A stretch of DNA of 64,000 nt from Ruminococcus champanellensis 18P13 = JCM 17042. GTDB taxonomy: Bacteria; Bacillota; Clostridia; Oscillospirales; Ruminococcaceae. The notes beneath the pieces were generated by a model, which had not been told where the DNA came from, searched no databases, and was given only the letters and a program-made list of their open reading frames with translations. Below, one piece after another: positions 35,120-44,701 of this stretch. The first letter of the stretch is position 1, and every line of letters begins with the position of its first letter. Where the stretch lies: NCBI RefSeq assembly GCF_000210095.1, contig NC_021039.1, forward strand, positions 1,780,471 through 1,844,470, read 5' to 3'. The position numbers and the translations under genes are program-made.

Positions 35120-35842
35120 ATGCACATTCAAGCTGATTTGCACTGTCATTCCATTGCATCCACCCACGCCTATTCCACCATCAATGAGCTTGCACAGTCC
35201 GCCAAGGAAGCTGGCATCCGGCTTTTTGCCCTGACGGATCACGGGCCTGCGGAGCCGGATGCGCCCCACCTGTGGCATTTTCATAATTACAAGATCCTTC
35301 CACGGGAGATTTGCGGCGTTCCCATGCTGCGTGGTGTGGAGGCGAATATTGTAGACGAGGATGGCAATCTGGATCTGAATGCAAAAGAACTGGGGCATAT
35401 GGAGTGGGTGATTGCATCCCTGCATAAGCCGGTAGTGCCCTCCATGACTGCGGAGGCATGCACCCGGGCATACCAGCGGCTTGCAAAGGAGAATGAGGCG
35501 GTGGACGTGATCGGTCACTGTACCACGGATTTCTTCCCCTTTGATTATGTCCCCACCCTCAAATGCTTCAAGGAATACAATAAGCTGGTGGAGCTGAACG
35601 AAAGCTCCATTCTCTACAAGCCCGGCTCCCGGCAGAATGCCTATGAGATCTTCCGGCTGTGCAAGGAACTGGAAGTACCCATTGTGGTGAATACGGATTG
35701 CCATTACTGCACCCTCATCGGGCAGGTACCCGAATCCATGCAGCTGCTGGAAAGTCTGGACTTTCCGGAGCGGCTGATTTTCAATGCAGAGGCAGAGCGT
35801 GTGAAGGAATGGGTGGCGAAAAAGCGGAATATCCTGTTCTGA
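35120..35842 (+). CDS. PHP-domain phosphoesterase (YcdX-like)
   Basis: 240 residues forming one PHP domain: the metal-binding DLHCHS motif at 6-11 followed by ALTDHGP (about 37-43), then VEAN, HPV-like HKPVV, VIGHC and NTDCHY motifs supplying the remaining metal ligands. The family comprises phosphatases and histidinol phosphatase-like enzymes; the physiological substrate is unknown. AGGAGGCTTATCC precedes the ATG. It lies 32 bp after hprK and 27 bp before murB, apparently in the same transcript. Confidence 0.85.
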   Translation: MHIQADLHCHSIASTHAYSTINELAQSAKEAGIRLFALTDHGPAEPDAPHLWHFHNYKILPREICGVPMLRGVEANIVDEDGNLDLNAKELGHMEWVIASLHKPVVPSMTAEACTRAYQRLAKENEAVDVIGHCTTDFFPFDYVPTLKCFKEYNKLVELNESSILYKPGSRQNAYEIFRLCKELEVPIVVNTDCHYCTLIGQVPESMQLLESLDFPERLIFNAEAERVKEWVAKKRNILF

Positions 35843-35869
35843 GAAACCATACAACAGCGAGGAGAAAGT

Positions 35870-36775
35870 ATGACATATATCAATCAACTGGAGACCCTGT
35901 GTCAGCAGTGCGGCTGCAAGATGGAAACGGAAGTATCCCTGGCGGAGCATACCACCTTTCGGGTGGGGGGGCCATGCCGGGCGTTGGTGCATGTGAACAG
36001 TGCCCGGACTGCGCAGACCCTGGTGCAGTTCCTGCGCCGGGAGGGGATCCCATTTGCCGTGCTTGGACGGGGCAGCAATGTGATCGTGCCGGATGAAGGC
36101 TTTGATGGAGTGGTGCTGCTGTTCGGGCATGCCTTTGCCCGGATTACCCGGCAGGAAAATCAGCTTGTCTGTCAGGGGGGGGCTTCCCTCCGGGCTGTAT
36201 GCACTGCTGCGCTGGATGCAGGACTGACCGGCTTGGAATTTGCCTACGGGATTCCCGGTACGGTGGGGGGTGGCTTGTACATGAACGCCGGTGCTTATGG
36301 GGGAGAGCTGTCTCATGTGGCTGTCTCCGCAGAGTACCTGGATCGGAATGGGAATCTGGTGCAGATGGATGCGGCAGATATGCAGCTTTCCTACCGGCAC
36401 AGCTGTTTTATGGAAAATGGGGGGATCATTACTTCTGTAACCTTGCAGCTGCAACCGGGGGATCCGGAGCAGATCCGCTCGGTGATGGAGGCGACCATGG
36501 AAAAGCGACGGGAAAAGCAGCCTTTGGAATATCCCAGCGCCGGCAGTGCCTTCAAGCGTCCCCAGGGAGATTATGCGTCCCGGCTGATTGAGGTTTGCGG
36601 TCTGAAGGGGCTGTCTGTGGGGGGCGCAGAGGTGAGCCGCAAGCACAGTGGGTTTATCATCAACAAGGGCGGTGCTACCTGCGCTGATATTCTGGCATTG
36701 GCTGACAAGGTACAGCAGGTTGTCCGGGAACAGACCGGTTTTCAACTGGAACTGGAACCGATCGTATTGAAATAG
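35870..36775 (+). CDS. murB: UDP-N-acetylenolpyruvoylglucosamine reductase
   Basis: 301 residues. FAD-binding motifs TTFRVGGPCRALV, LGRGSNVIVPDEGF and GIPGTVGGGLYMNAGAYGGE are present. The YRHSCF segment and the catalytic Ser of PSAGSAFKRP follow, and the Glu near the end (LELEPIVL) completes the active site of a type II enzyme. It makes UDP-MurNAc for peptidoglycan in the cytoplasm. Ends with TAG ten bases before rapZ. Confidence 0.96.
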   Translation: MTYINQLETLCQQCGCKMETEVSLAEHTTFRVGGPCRALVHVNSARTAQTLVQFLRREGIPFAVLGRGSNVIVPDEGFDGVVLLFGHAFARITRQENQLVCQGGASLRAVCTAALDAGLTGLEFAYGIPGTVGGGLYMNAGAYGGELSHVAVSAEYLDRNGNLVQMDAADMQLSYRHSCFMENGGIITSVTLQLQPGDPEQIRSVMEATMEKRREKQPLEYPSAGSAFKRPQGDYASRLIEVCGLKGLSVGGAEVSRKHSGFIINKGGATCADILALADKVQQVVREQTGFQLELEPIVLK

Positions 36776-36785
36776 GGGGTGCAGC

Positions 36786-37655
36786 ATGCAGTTTACCGTT
36801 GTGACCGGCATGTCCGGATCCGGAAAATCTCTGGCGATGCATGTGCTGGAGGATATCGGCTTTTACTGTATCGACAATATGCCGCTACAGCTTCTGCATA
36901 AGTTTGTGGATTTGTGCATGCAGTCCGGCAGCAAGCTGGATCGGGTGGCGATTGCCATGGACATTCGCTCCGGGGAATCCTTTGAGGAGTTGTGCGGTCA
37001 GTTGATGCAAATGAAGCTGGATCAGCGTCTGGATGTGAAGGTGCTGTTCCTGGAGGCATCGGATGAGGTGATCCTTAAGCGCTACAAGGAGACCCGCCGG
37101 AAGCATCCTCTGGACACTGCGTATCAGGGCAGTCTCCATGACGCCATTGCGGCGGAGCGTGTGCGGCTCAATCCGCTGCGAGGCATTGCCAGCTATCTGA
37201 TCGATACCTCCTATCTTTCCACCTCTCAGCTCAAGGAGCAGGTCAAGTCTCTGTACCTGGAGAAAACCAGCGATTCCATGATGATTCAGCTGACCTCCTT
37301 TGGGTTCAAGTATGGCGCCACCACAGAGGCAGATCTGGTATTTGATGTGCGCTGTCTGCCCAATCCCTATTATGTGAAGGAGTTGCGTCCCCACTCCGGC
37401 TGCGATGCCTGTGTGCGGGATTACGTCATGTCTTTCCCCCAGTCCAGGAAACTTCTGGAAAAGCTGGAGGATCTTCTGGATTTTCTGATTCCCTTGTATG
37501 TGGGGGAGGGGAAAAGTCAACTGATCATTGCTTTTGGATGCACCGGCGGTAAGCACCGCTCTGTGACCTTTGCGGAGTTGATCGGGGATTACCTGTCCCA
37601 GAAGGGACTGTGCGTACACAAAAGCCATCGGGATATTCAGAGGGATCGGGCATAA
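36786..37655 (+). CDS. rapZ: RNase adapter protein RapZ/YvcJ
   Basis: 289 residues. N-terminal P-loop GMSGSGKS at 8-15 and DNMP motif; C-terminal domain with GCTGGKHRSV, which binds regulatory metabolites or RNA in relatives. In Gram-positive bacteria (YvcJ) it hydrolyses nucleotides and affects gene expression. It forms the conserved murB-rapZ-whiA trio, without the usual yvcK gene between rapZ and whiA. GGGGGTGCAGC precedes the ATG. Confidence 0.93.
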   Translation: MQFTVVTGMSGSGKSLAMHVLEDIGFYCIDNMPLQLLHKFVDLCMQSGSKLDRVAIAMDIRSGESFEELCGQLMQMKLDQRLDVKVLFLEASDEVILKRYKETRRKHPLDTAYQGSLHDAIAAERVRLNPLRGIASYLIDTSYLSTSQLKEQVKSLYLEKTSDSMMIQLTSFGFKYGATTEADLVFDVRCLPNPYYVKELRPHSGCDACVRDYVMSFPQSRKLLEKLEDLLDFLIPLYVGEGKSQLIIAFGCTGGKHRSVTFAELIGDYLSQKGLCVHKSHRDIQRDRA

Positions 37656-37666
37656 GGCGGTGAAGT

Positions 37667-38569
37667 ATGATTTCCTTTTCCAATCAGGTCAAGCAGGAGC
37701 TTTGCACCACTATTACCGACCGGGACAAGGCATACGCCTGTTTGTACGGCATGCTCCTGTTCGCCCGGCAGCTTCGGCAGGATGAGATCCTGATGCAAAG
37801 CGAGTCGGAGGCATTTTATGAGCTGATGCCCCGGCTGTTCCGGCAGGTGTTCGGGGATCGGGTACAGCCCCGTATGGAAACTGGGCAGCACGGCACCTTG
37901 TATAGCGTTTCCCTGACTGACCCGGAGCAGGTGCGTATCGTACTGGAGCGGTATCATATTACCCTGCCGGAGCGTCCGCTGGAAATGACCAATGTTGTGA
38001 CCAATAGCCTGGGCGCATTTACAGCGGGCGCTTTTTTATCCTGTGGCAGTATGACGGATCCCAACAAGGAATACCACCTGGAGTTTGTACTGCCCTGTCC
38101 CCAGCTGGAGGAACCATTTTCCCAGATTTTGCTTGCGATCGGTGTCAATGCCAAAATGGTACTGCGGAAGGGTATGCCAGTGGTGTACCTGAAGCATTCA
38201 GAACAGATCGAGGATCTGCTGACCTTTATGGGTGCCCAGCAGGGTACCATTGACTTTATCAATATCGAAATACTCAAAAATGTGCGCAATAAGGCGAACC
38301 GCATCAGCAACTGCGATATGGCGAATATCAATAAGGTGATGCTGGCGGCGGAACGGCAGATCAAAGACATTCTGCTGATCGATGAGCGGATGGGTCTGGA
38401 TGCTCTGTCACCGGATTTACAGCAGATGGCGCTTTTGCGGATGGACAATCCGGAATTGAGCCTGAAGGAACTGGGGGAGCTTCTGGATCCTCCCATTGGT
38501 CGCTCCGGCGTCAATCACCGTCTCAAGCGGCTCCAGGTCCTTGCAGATTCCTTGCGCACCCAGTCTTAG
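37667..38569 (+). CDS. whiA: DNA-binding protein WhiA
   Basis: 300 residues: a LAGLIDADG-like N-terminal domain (about 1-195, with LFARQL, GAFLSCGSMTDPNKEYHLEF) and a C-terminal helix-turn-helix (about 215-300, with the family block NCDMANINKVMLAAERQIKDI and LKELGELLDPPIGRSGVNHRLKRL). It is a regulator of cell division and sporulation-related genes in Gram-positive bacteria. Located 11 bp after rapZ. Ends with TAG. Confidence 0.95.
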   Translation: MISFSNQVKQELCTTITDRDKAYACLYGMLLFARQLRQDEILMQSESEAFYELMPRLFRQVFGDRVQPRMETGQHGTLYSVSLTDPEQVRIVLERYHITLPERPLEMTNVVTNSLGAFTAGAFLSCGSMTDPNKEYHLEFVLPCPQLEEPFSQILLAIGVNAKMVLRKGMPVVYLKHSEQIEDLLTFMGAQQGTIDFINIEILKNVRNKANRISNCDMANINKVMLAAERQIKDILLIDERMGLDALSPDLQQMALLRMDNPELSLKELGELLDPPIGRSGVNHRLKRLQVLADSLRTQS

Positions 38570-38581
38570 GAGAGAACATTT

Positions 38582-41500
38582 ATGCCGGATTTTGTGCATC
38601 TGCATGTGCATACGGAATACAGCCTGCTGGATGGGGCGTGCCGCATCCAGCAGCTGATACAACGCATCAAGGAACTGGGGCAGACTGCGGTGGCGATCAC
38701 TGATCACGGCTGCATGTACGGGGCAGTGGAATTCTGGCAGGCAGCGAAGGAAGCTGGCATCAAGCCCATCATCGGCTGTGAGGTGTATGTAGCCCCCCGG
38801 AGCCGCCATGACAAGGTGCATCGGCTGGATACCAGTCCCTATCACCTGGTGCTGCTGTGCCGGAATCAGACCGGCTATCAGAACCTCATAAAGCTGGTAT
38901 CCTTGGGGTACATCGAGGGTTTTTACAATAAGCCCCGGGTGGATCTGGAACTGCTGGAGCAGTATCATGAGGGGCTGATCTGTCTGTCCGCATGCCTGGC
39001 AGGGGAGATCCCCAGACGGCTTGTGAACGGGGATTATGCCGGGGCAAAGGAAGCAGCGCTCCGGTACCGGCAGATCTTCGGGGCGGACAGCTATTATCTT
39101 GAGGTGCAGGATCACGGCATCCGGGAGCAAAAGACAATCCTGCCCCAGCTGTATCGTCTGTCCCGGGAAACGGGTATCCCTCTGGTGGCAACCAATGATG
39201 CTCATTATATCACCCGGGAGGACGCATCCTTACAGCATGTGCTGCTGTGTATCCAGACCAACAAGACCGTGGAGGATCCCACCGGCATGGGCTTTGAAAC
39301 GGACGAATTCTATGTAAAATCCGGAGCGGAAATGGCGGAGCTGTTTTCCGCTGTGCCGGATGCCATCTCCAATACGGTGCGGATCGCAGAGCAGTGCAAT
39401 GTGGAATTCACCTTTGGACAGCTGAAGCTGCCCGCATTTCAAATGGATGGGGTGACGGATACCACCGCTTTTTTTCAACATCTGTGCCGGGAGGGGCTGC
39501 ACCGTCGGTACGGGGAGGATCCGGCACCGGAAATCCGGGAACGGATGCAGTATGAGCTGCGTGTCATCCAGCAAATGGGCTATGTGGATTATTTTCTGAT
39601 CGTGTGGGATTTTATCCGCTACGCCAGACAAATTGGGGTGCCGGTTGGCCCTGGAAGAGGCTCCGGTGCCGGCAGTCTCTGCGCTTACTGCATTGGCATC
39701 ACCGGCATTGATCCAATGCGCTACCACCTGTTGTTTGAGCGCTTTCTGAATCCGGAGCGTGTCAGCATGCCGGACTTTGATATTGATTTCTGCATCGAGG
39801 GCAGGCAGCGGGTAATTGACTATGTGATCGAAAAATACGGCAGTGACCGGGTGGCACAGATCATTGCTTTTGATACCATGAAAGCCAGGGCGGCAGTCCG
39901 GGACACGGGCAGGGCAATGGCGCTGCCCTATGGTCTGTGTGATCGGGTGGCAAAGCTGATCCCCGGGGAGCTGAATATGACCATTGCCGGGGCAATGAAA
40001 GTCAGCAAGGAACTGACGGAGCTGTATGATACGGATTCCCGGGTGCATAAGCTGCTGGATATGGCGCAGCGGCTGGAGGGTATGCCCCGGCATGCTACCA
40101 CTCATGCGGCAGGTGTGGTGATTGCCAGCGCCCCGGTCAGCGAATTTGTTCCCCTGCAAAAAAATGAGGAGTCCATTGTGACCCAGTATCCCATGACCAC
40201 CCTGGAACAGCTGGGACTGCTGAAAATGGATTTTCTCGGGCTGCGGAACCTGACGGTGATCCGGGATGCCTGCCGGGCAATCCAGCAGCTGGAGCCGGAC
40301 TTCCGGATCGATCAGATTCCTCTGGACGATCCGGCGGTGTACCGGATGATGTCCCAGGGGAAAACCGGCGGTGTATTTCAGTTTGAAAGCGCCGGCATGC
40401 AGCGGGTACTGACGAAGCTGGAGCCGACCTGCATGGAGGATCTGATCGCCGTGATCTCCCTGTACCGACCGGGGCCTATGGAATCCATCCCCCGGTATAT
40501 ACGCAACCGACATGCACCGGAGCAGATTACCTATGCGCATCCGCTGCTGAAGCCCATTCTCCAGGTCACTTACGGATGCATGGTGTATCAGGAGCAGGTC
40601 ATGGAGATCTGCCGCAGCCTTGCCGGGTATTCCTATGGCAGAGCGGATCTGGTGCGTCGTGCCATGGCGAAGAAAAAGCACAAGGTCATGGAGGCGGAGC
40701 GCCAGACCTTTTTGTGGGGCAGCAGGGAGTCGGACGGGACAGTCAGCTGTCCCGGGGCAGTGGCGAACGGAGTGCCGGAGGCGACTGCCAATGAGATCTT
40801 TGACCAGATGACCAGCTTTGCCTCCTATGCCTTTAACAAATCCCATGCAGCAGCCTATGCCTATCTTGCATACCAGACCGCATATCTGAAATGTCATTAC
40901 TTCCCCCAGTATATGGCGGCACTGATGACCAGTGTATTGAGCAATACGCCCAAGCTGATGGAGTATATCGCCTTGTGCGAGGAATATGGGATGGCAGTAT
41001 GCAGACCGGATGTAAACGTCAGTGACATGGGCTTTACCGTGGGCAGCAAGGGGATCCACTTCGGACTGCTGGCGGTAAAGGGGCTTGGCAAGGGCGTTAT
41101 CAGTCAGGTGATCCAAGAACGGCAGGAGCACGGCTTGTACCACAGCTTCCTGGATTTCTGCGAACGTATGGTACAGCTGGATGTAGGCAAGCGCACGGTG
41201 GACAATCTGATCCGGTGCGGCGCACTGGATGGTCTGGGACATAACCGGCGGGAAATGCTCATGTGCTATGAGCAGATCATGGACGCCCAGGCGGGCAGCA
41301 GCCGAACCCTGATCCAGGGACAGATGGATCTGTTCGGACAGGGGAGTGCCATGCCGGAAAGCGTACCGATTCCAAAGATGGAGGAATTCCCGCCCAATCA
41401 GCTGCTGCGGATGGAAAAGGAACTGACGGGCATGTACCTGTCCGGGCATCCTCTGGGACATTTGCAGTGGTGCAGAAAGCTGCTGCGGCTGCCGGAATTG

Positions 41501-42067
41501 AAGGAACTACAGGATGAGAAGGATGGGACGGGTATCAGTGTGTTGTGCATGCTCCAGTCCGTCAAGCCTCATGTGGCACGGAATGGAGAAAAGATGTGCT
41601 TTCTGACCCTGGAGGATCTGTCCGGCACCATGGAAGCAGTGGTATTTCCCATTCTGTATGCCCAGCGTAACGGTATGCTGGAGCCGGAACAGGTGCTGCT
41701 GATCCACGGGAAAATTTCTGCACGGGATGGAGAAAACAGCATTCTTTGCAATGAACTCCAGCCCGGAGAGCAGATCCGACAGCTGCTTGCCGGACGGCAG
41801 CTTTGCATCAAGCTCCGTTCGGATGATGCAAAGCGGCAGAAAGCGGTCACAGAGCTTTGCCGGTGTCATCCGGGAGAAACCAGAGTTTGCTTTTATTTGA
41901 CGGATCTGCGCCGGTATGTGGCATCCAGGCGGATAGCTGGCGTGGAGCTGACTGCCCCCTTCCGGGATGCTCTGTGCCGGATCGTGCCGGAGGACTGTGT
42001 GGGCATGGTTCCGGCTGCAAACGGAAAAATGTCGGCAAACACAAAAAATGAGGGGAAAGCCCCTTGA
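38582..42067 (+). CDS. dnaE: DNA polymerase III subunit alpha, DnaE type
   Basis: 1161 residues, the usual DnaE length. An N-terminal PHP domain (FVHLHVHTEYSLLDGA), the polymerase palm with GPGRGSGAGSLCAYC and catalytic carboxylates PDFDIDF near residue 396, the fingers (GVFQFESAGMQ, YRPGPM, YQEQVMEI), the beta-clamp binding region and an OB-fold (about 1000-1080) are in order. No intein or frameshift is seen. It is replicative lagging-strand or error-prone polymerase depending on whether PolC is also encoded elsewhere. Starts 12 bp after whiA with AGGAGAGAACATTT. Confidence 0.97.
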   Translation: MPDFVHLHVHTEYSLLDGACRIQQLIQRIKELGQTAVAITDHGCMYGAVEFWQAAKEAGIKPIIGCEVYVAPRSRHDKVHRLDTSPYHLVLLCRNQTGYQNLIKLVSLGYIEGFYNKPRVDLELLEQYHEGLICLSACLAGEIPRRLVNGDYAGAKEAALRYRQIFGADSYYLEVQDHGIREQKTILPQLYRLSRETGIPLVATNDAHYITREDASLQHVLLCIQTNKTVEDPTGMGFETDEFYVKSGAEMAELFSAVPDAISNTVRIAEQCNVEFTFGQLKLPAFQMDGVTDTTAFFQHLCREGLHRRYGEDPAPEIRERMQYELRVIQQMGYVDYFLIVWDFIRYARQIGVPVGPGRGSGAGSLCAYCIGITGIDPMRYHLLFERFLNPERVSMPDFDIDFCIEGRQRVIDYVIEKYGSDRVAQIIAFDTMKARAAVRDTGRAMALPYGLCDRVAKLIPGELNMTIAGAMKVSKELTELYDTDSRVHKLLDMAQRLEGMPRHATTHAAGVVIASAPVSEFVPLQKNEESIVTQYPMTTLEQLGLLKMDFLGLRNLTVIRDACRAIQQLEPDFRIDQIPLDDPAVYRMMSQGKTGGVFQFESAGMQRVLTKLEPTCMEDLIAVISLYRPGPMESIPRYIRNRHAPEQITYAHPLLKPILQVTYGCMVYQEQVMEICRSLAGYSYGRADLVRRAMAKKKHKVMEAERQTFLWGSRESDGTVSCPGAVANGVPEATANEIFDQMTSFASYAFNKSHAAAYAYLAYQTAYLKCHYFPQYMAALMTSVLSNTPKLMEYIALCEEYGMAVCRPDVNVSDMGFTVGSKGIHFGLLAVKGLGKGVISQVIQERQEHGLYHSFLDFCERMVQLDVGKRTVDNLIRCGALDGLGHNRREMLMCYEQIMDAQAGSSRTLIQGQMDLFGQGSAMPESVPIPKMEEFPPNQLLRMEKELTGMYLSGHPLGHLQWCRKLLRLPELKELQDEKDGTGISVLCMLQSVKPHVARNGEKMCFLTLEDLSGTMEAVVFPILYAQRNGMLEPEQVLLIHGKISARDGENSILCNELQPGEQIRQLLAGRQLCIKLRSDDAKRQKAVTELCRCHPGETRVCFYLTDLRRYVASRRIAGVELTAPFRDALCRIVPEDCVGMVPAANGKMSANTKNEGKAP

Positions 42068-42091
42068 CAAAATGCAGAAAAGTAGTACAAT
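42064..42091 (+). promoter_or_regulatory. Promoter of pfkA overlapping the dnaE stop
   Basis: TTGACA (42064-42069), 16-bp spacer, TACAAT (42086-42091). The -35 shares bases with the dnaE stop codon, so pfkA has its own start of transcription. Confidence 0.75.
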
Positions 42092-42127
42092 ATAAATTGT
42101 ATAGTTTAGGATAGGAGTGTACGTATC

Positions 42128-43087
42128 ATGAAAAAAATCGGCGTATTGACAAGCGGCGGAGATGCCCCGGGCATGAATGCAGCCATCCGTGCGGTGGTTC
42201 GTACTGCAATTTCCAAGGGAATGCAGGTATTCGGCATCAACAGAGGCTATAACGGGCTGATCAACGGGGATGTTTACGAGATGAACACCCGGAGCGTTTC
42301 GTCCATTATCCAGCGCGGCGGTACCCTGCTTTATACTGCCCGCTGCCCTGAATTCCGCACAGAAGAGGGGTTGCAGAAGGCAAAGAAGACCTGCGAGGAG
42401 CTGGGTCTGGAGGGCATTGTAGTCATTGGCGGTGATGGTTCCTTCCGTGGTGCAGCTGACCTTTCCGAAAGAGGCATCCTCTGCGTAGGTCTGCCGGGCA
42501 CCATCGACAACGATATTGCCTGCACAGAATATACCATCGGTTACGATACCGCAATGAACACCGTTGTGGAAATGGTGGACAAGCTGCGGGATACCTGTCA
42601 TTCTCATGACCGTTGCAGTGTGGTTGAGGTAATGGGCAGAAACGCAGGGCATATCGCACTTAACACCGGTGTGGCATGCGGCGCAACCTTTGTACTGGTT
42701 CCGGAGCTGCCCTATGATCTGGACGAGGTTGCAAAGAAGATGCTGGAGACCAAGAAGACCGGCAAGCAGAACTTCATCGTCATCGTAGCAGAGGGCATCG
42801 GTCACTCTGAGCTGATCGCAAAGACCCTGGAAGCCAAGACCGGCATTGAAGCAAGAGCAACCATTCTGGGTCATGTACAGCGTGGCGGTTCTCCGACACT
42901 GCGTGACCGTGTGGTTGCAAGTGAAATGGGTTACTACGCCGTTGAACTGCTGGAAAACGACATCGGGAACCGTGTTGTAGGCATGCAGCAGGGCAAGATC
43001 GTAGACTTTGACATTCAGGAAGCGCTGTCTATGAAGAAGCCCTTTGACGAGAAGCTGTACCAGATTTCCAACACCATCAGTATCTGA
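42128..43087 (+). CDS. pfkA: ATP-dependent 6-phosphofructokinase
   Basis: 319 residues, the bacterial homotetramer type. It has GGDAPGMNAAI at 10-20, the ATP-site GGDGS at 101-105 (Gly at 104 favours ATP over pyrophosphate) and the catalytic TIDND at 125-129 with Asp 127. MGRNAGHIA and the effector loop RATILGHVQRGGSPT follow. It commits fructose-6-phosphate to glycolysis. TAGGAGTGTACGTATC precedes the ATG. Confidence 0.97.
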   Translation: MKKIGVLTSGGDAPGMNAAIRAVVRTAISKGMQVFGINRGYNGLINGDVYEMNTRSVSSIIQRGGTLLYTARCPEFRTEEGLQKAKKTCEELGLEGIVVIGGDGSFRGAADLSERGILCVGLPGTIDNDIACTEYTIGYDTAMNTVVEMVDKLRDTCHSHDRCSVVEVMGRNAGHIALNTGVACGATFVLVPELPYDLDEVAKKMLETKKTGKQNFIVIVAEGIGHSELIAKTLEAKTGIEARATILGHVQRGGSPTLRDRVVASEMGYYAVELLENDIGNRVVGMQQGKIVDFDIQEALSMKKPFDEKLYQISNTISI

Positions 43088-43116
43088 TCACAAGGACGGA
43101 AACCGTCTGAATATGC

Positions 43117-43162
43117 AAAAAAGCCGTTCAAGCCGCTTTGTGCAACATTGAACGGCTTTTTT
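43117..43162 (+). terminator. Strong intrinsic terminator of pfkA
   Basis: AAAAAAGCCGTTCAA (43117-43131) and TTGAACGGCTTTTTT (43148-43162) form a perfect 15-bp stem. Confidence 0.92.
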
Positions 43163-43180
43163 ATTCCGGAGGGAAGAACC

Positions 43181-43987
43181 ATGAGTCAAACAATTGCAAA
43201 AATCGGATTTATCGGTGCCGGGAATATGGGCACCGCCATTATGAAAGCCATCCGGTCAAAATTTGACGCAGCAGAGATCTACGCAGCAGATCCGGATCAG
43301 GCAAAGCTGGAGGCGTTAAAGGCATTCGGCGTACAGCCCTGTGCGGATGCAGCGGCGGTTACAGATACCTGTAAGTATGTGTTCCTGGCAGTGAAGCCCC
43401 AGGTGATCGAAGGGGTGCTGGAGGGCATTGCAGATCATGTAACGGCGGACACAGTACTGGTTTCCATTGCCGCAGGCATCACCGGCGAGTATATCCAGTC
43501 CAGGACCCGGGCGGATGCCAAGGTGATCCTGGTGATGCCCAATACGCCCTTGCTGTTAGGGGAGGGCGCATCCGCACTTGCGAAGGTAGCGCCTACCACT
43601 GAGGAGGAGTTTTCCTTTGTGCTGTCCGTGTTTGCTGCATGCGGCAAGGCGGCAGTGGTACCGGCGGACAAAATGAAGGAGATCATTGCCATCAACGGCA
43701 GCAGTCCGGCATTCATTTATCTGTATGCCAAGGGCTTCATTGACTATGCTGCTTCTGTGGGCATTGATGCCCAGACCGCAGCGGTGCTGTTCAGCCAGAG
43801 CCTGATCGGTTCAGCAAAGATGATCACGGATTCCGGCTATACTCTGGATGAATTGATCAAAATGGTTTCTTCTCCCGGTGGCACCACACTTGCCGGATTG
43901 GATGCGCTGTATGAGGGGAAGCTGACAGACGTGGCGAAGGATGCCTGCCAGCGCTGCACCAAGCGTGCTTACGAACTGTCTAAGTAA
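43181..43987 (+). CDS. proC: Pyrroline-5-carboxylate reductase
   Basis: 268 residues from ATG 43181, after GGAGGGAAGAACC. NAD(P)-binding GFIGAGNMGTAI at 9-20, FLAVKPQV, VSIAAGI, VMPNTPLLLGEGASAL, and the C-terminal signature region SGYTLDELIKMVSSPGGTTLAGLDAL. It catalyses the last step of proline synthesis. Immediately downstream of the pfkA terminator; the transcript may start within or beyond that region, as no clear promoter is seen. Confidence 0.95.
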   Translation: MSQTIAKIGFIGAGNMGTAIMKAIRSKFDAAEIYAADPDQAKLEALKAFGVQPCADAAAVTDTCKYVFLAVKPQVIEGVLEGIADHVTADTVLVSIAAGITGEYIQSRTRADAKVILVMPNTPLLLGEGASALAKVAPTTEEEFSFVLSVFAACGKAAVVPADKMKEIIAINGSSPAFIYLYAKGFIDYAASVGIDAQTAAVLFSQSLIGSAKMITDSGYTLDELIKMVSSPGGTTLAGLDALYEGKLTDVAKDACQRCTKRAYELSK

Positions 43988-44044
43988 TATCTGATGGGGG
44001 ACGTGCATATTCTCTAGAAAGGCTTGTACCAAAGGAGGATGTGT

Positions 44045-44656
44045 ATGTATCAGACGGTAGGGGCATGCTGCACGGCGACCCAGCAGCGGCGTCGGCAGCT
44101 GCAGCGCTTTCTGTGTGTGCTGCTGTGTGGATTTTTGATCGGGATTGTATGGGCGATGGGAGCGCCGGATCACACCTGGAACCTTTTACTGGATCAGGGC
44201 TTTTCCGAGCAGGAGGTGTATCGTTCCCTGCCCGGGATCTTTCTGGGCTCCTTCCTGCCCACCTTCGGACTGCTGCTGTGCTGCATGCTGCTGGGGCTGT
44301 CCGCATTCGGACAGGCAGGATCCATCCTGGTGCTGTTGTACCGGGGGATCGGTCTGGGGGTGGCTGCGTCCCACTCCTATCTGACCTGGGGCTTGCAGGG
44401 GCTGCCGGTGGTTTTGTTTCTGCAGTTGCCCCACAGCGGAGTCACCTCGATCCTTCTGCTGCTGGCAGTCCGGGAAGCGTGGCGGCTTTCGTCCCGGTTT
44501 GCCGCATTTGCCCGCAACCAGCCCGGAGAGGATGGGGAACCCCTGCGCTATTACTGGATTCGATTTTTTGTGCTGACACTGCTGTTGATGATTGGGGCGG
44601 CAGGAGACAGCGCACTGACCTATTTTCTGTCCGGTTTCTTAATCGGGGCAGTGTAA
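44045..44656 (+). CDS. SpoIIM-like membrane protein
   Basis: 203 residues from ATG 44045, after AAAGGAGG. About five membrane segments: 28-45, 72-95, 97-125, 127-150 and 178-200. The middle portion (VLLYRGIGLGVAASHSYLTWGLQGLPVVLFLQLPHSGVTSILLLLAVREAWRLS) resembles the pattern of stage II sporulation protein M, a partner in septal peptidoglycan removal during engulfment. The similarity is at the pattern level only and should be treated as probable. It lies 57 bp after proC and 45 bp before the DUF624-like gene. Confidence 0.6.
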   Translation: MYQTVGACCTATQQRRRQLQRFLCVLLCGFLIGIVWAMGAPDHTWNLLLDQGFSEQEVYRSLPGIFLGSFLPTFGLLLCCMLLGLSAFGQAGSILVLLYRGIGLGVAASHSYLTWGLQGLPVVLFLQLPHSGVTSILLLLAVREAWRLSSRFAAFARNQPGEDGEPLRYYWIRFFVLTLLLMIGAAGDSALTYFLSGFLIGAV

Positions 44657-44701
44657 CCGGGATTCCGGCATCGGGATCCCCATCATTCGGAGGTGTATGA
44701 T

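Noticed and set aside
35114..36811. A 565-codon antisense frame across the PHP and murB genes
   Set aside because: It spans two well-supported genes and their spacer and has no family features.
44041..44700. An overlapping 219-codon frame in the SpoIIM-like gene region
   Set aside because: It is Ser/Gly/Arg-rich without membrane pattern or family. The other frame has a good ribosome binding site and a coherent membrane topology.
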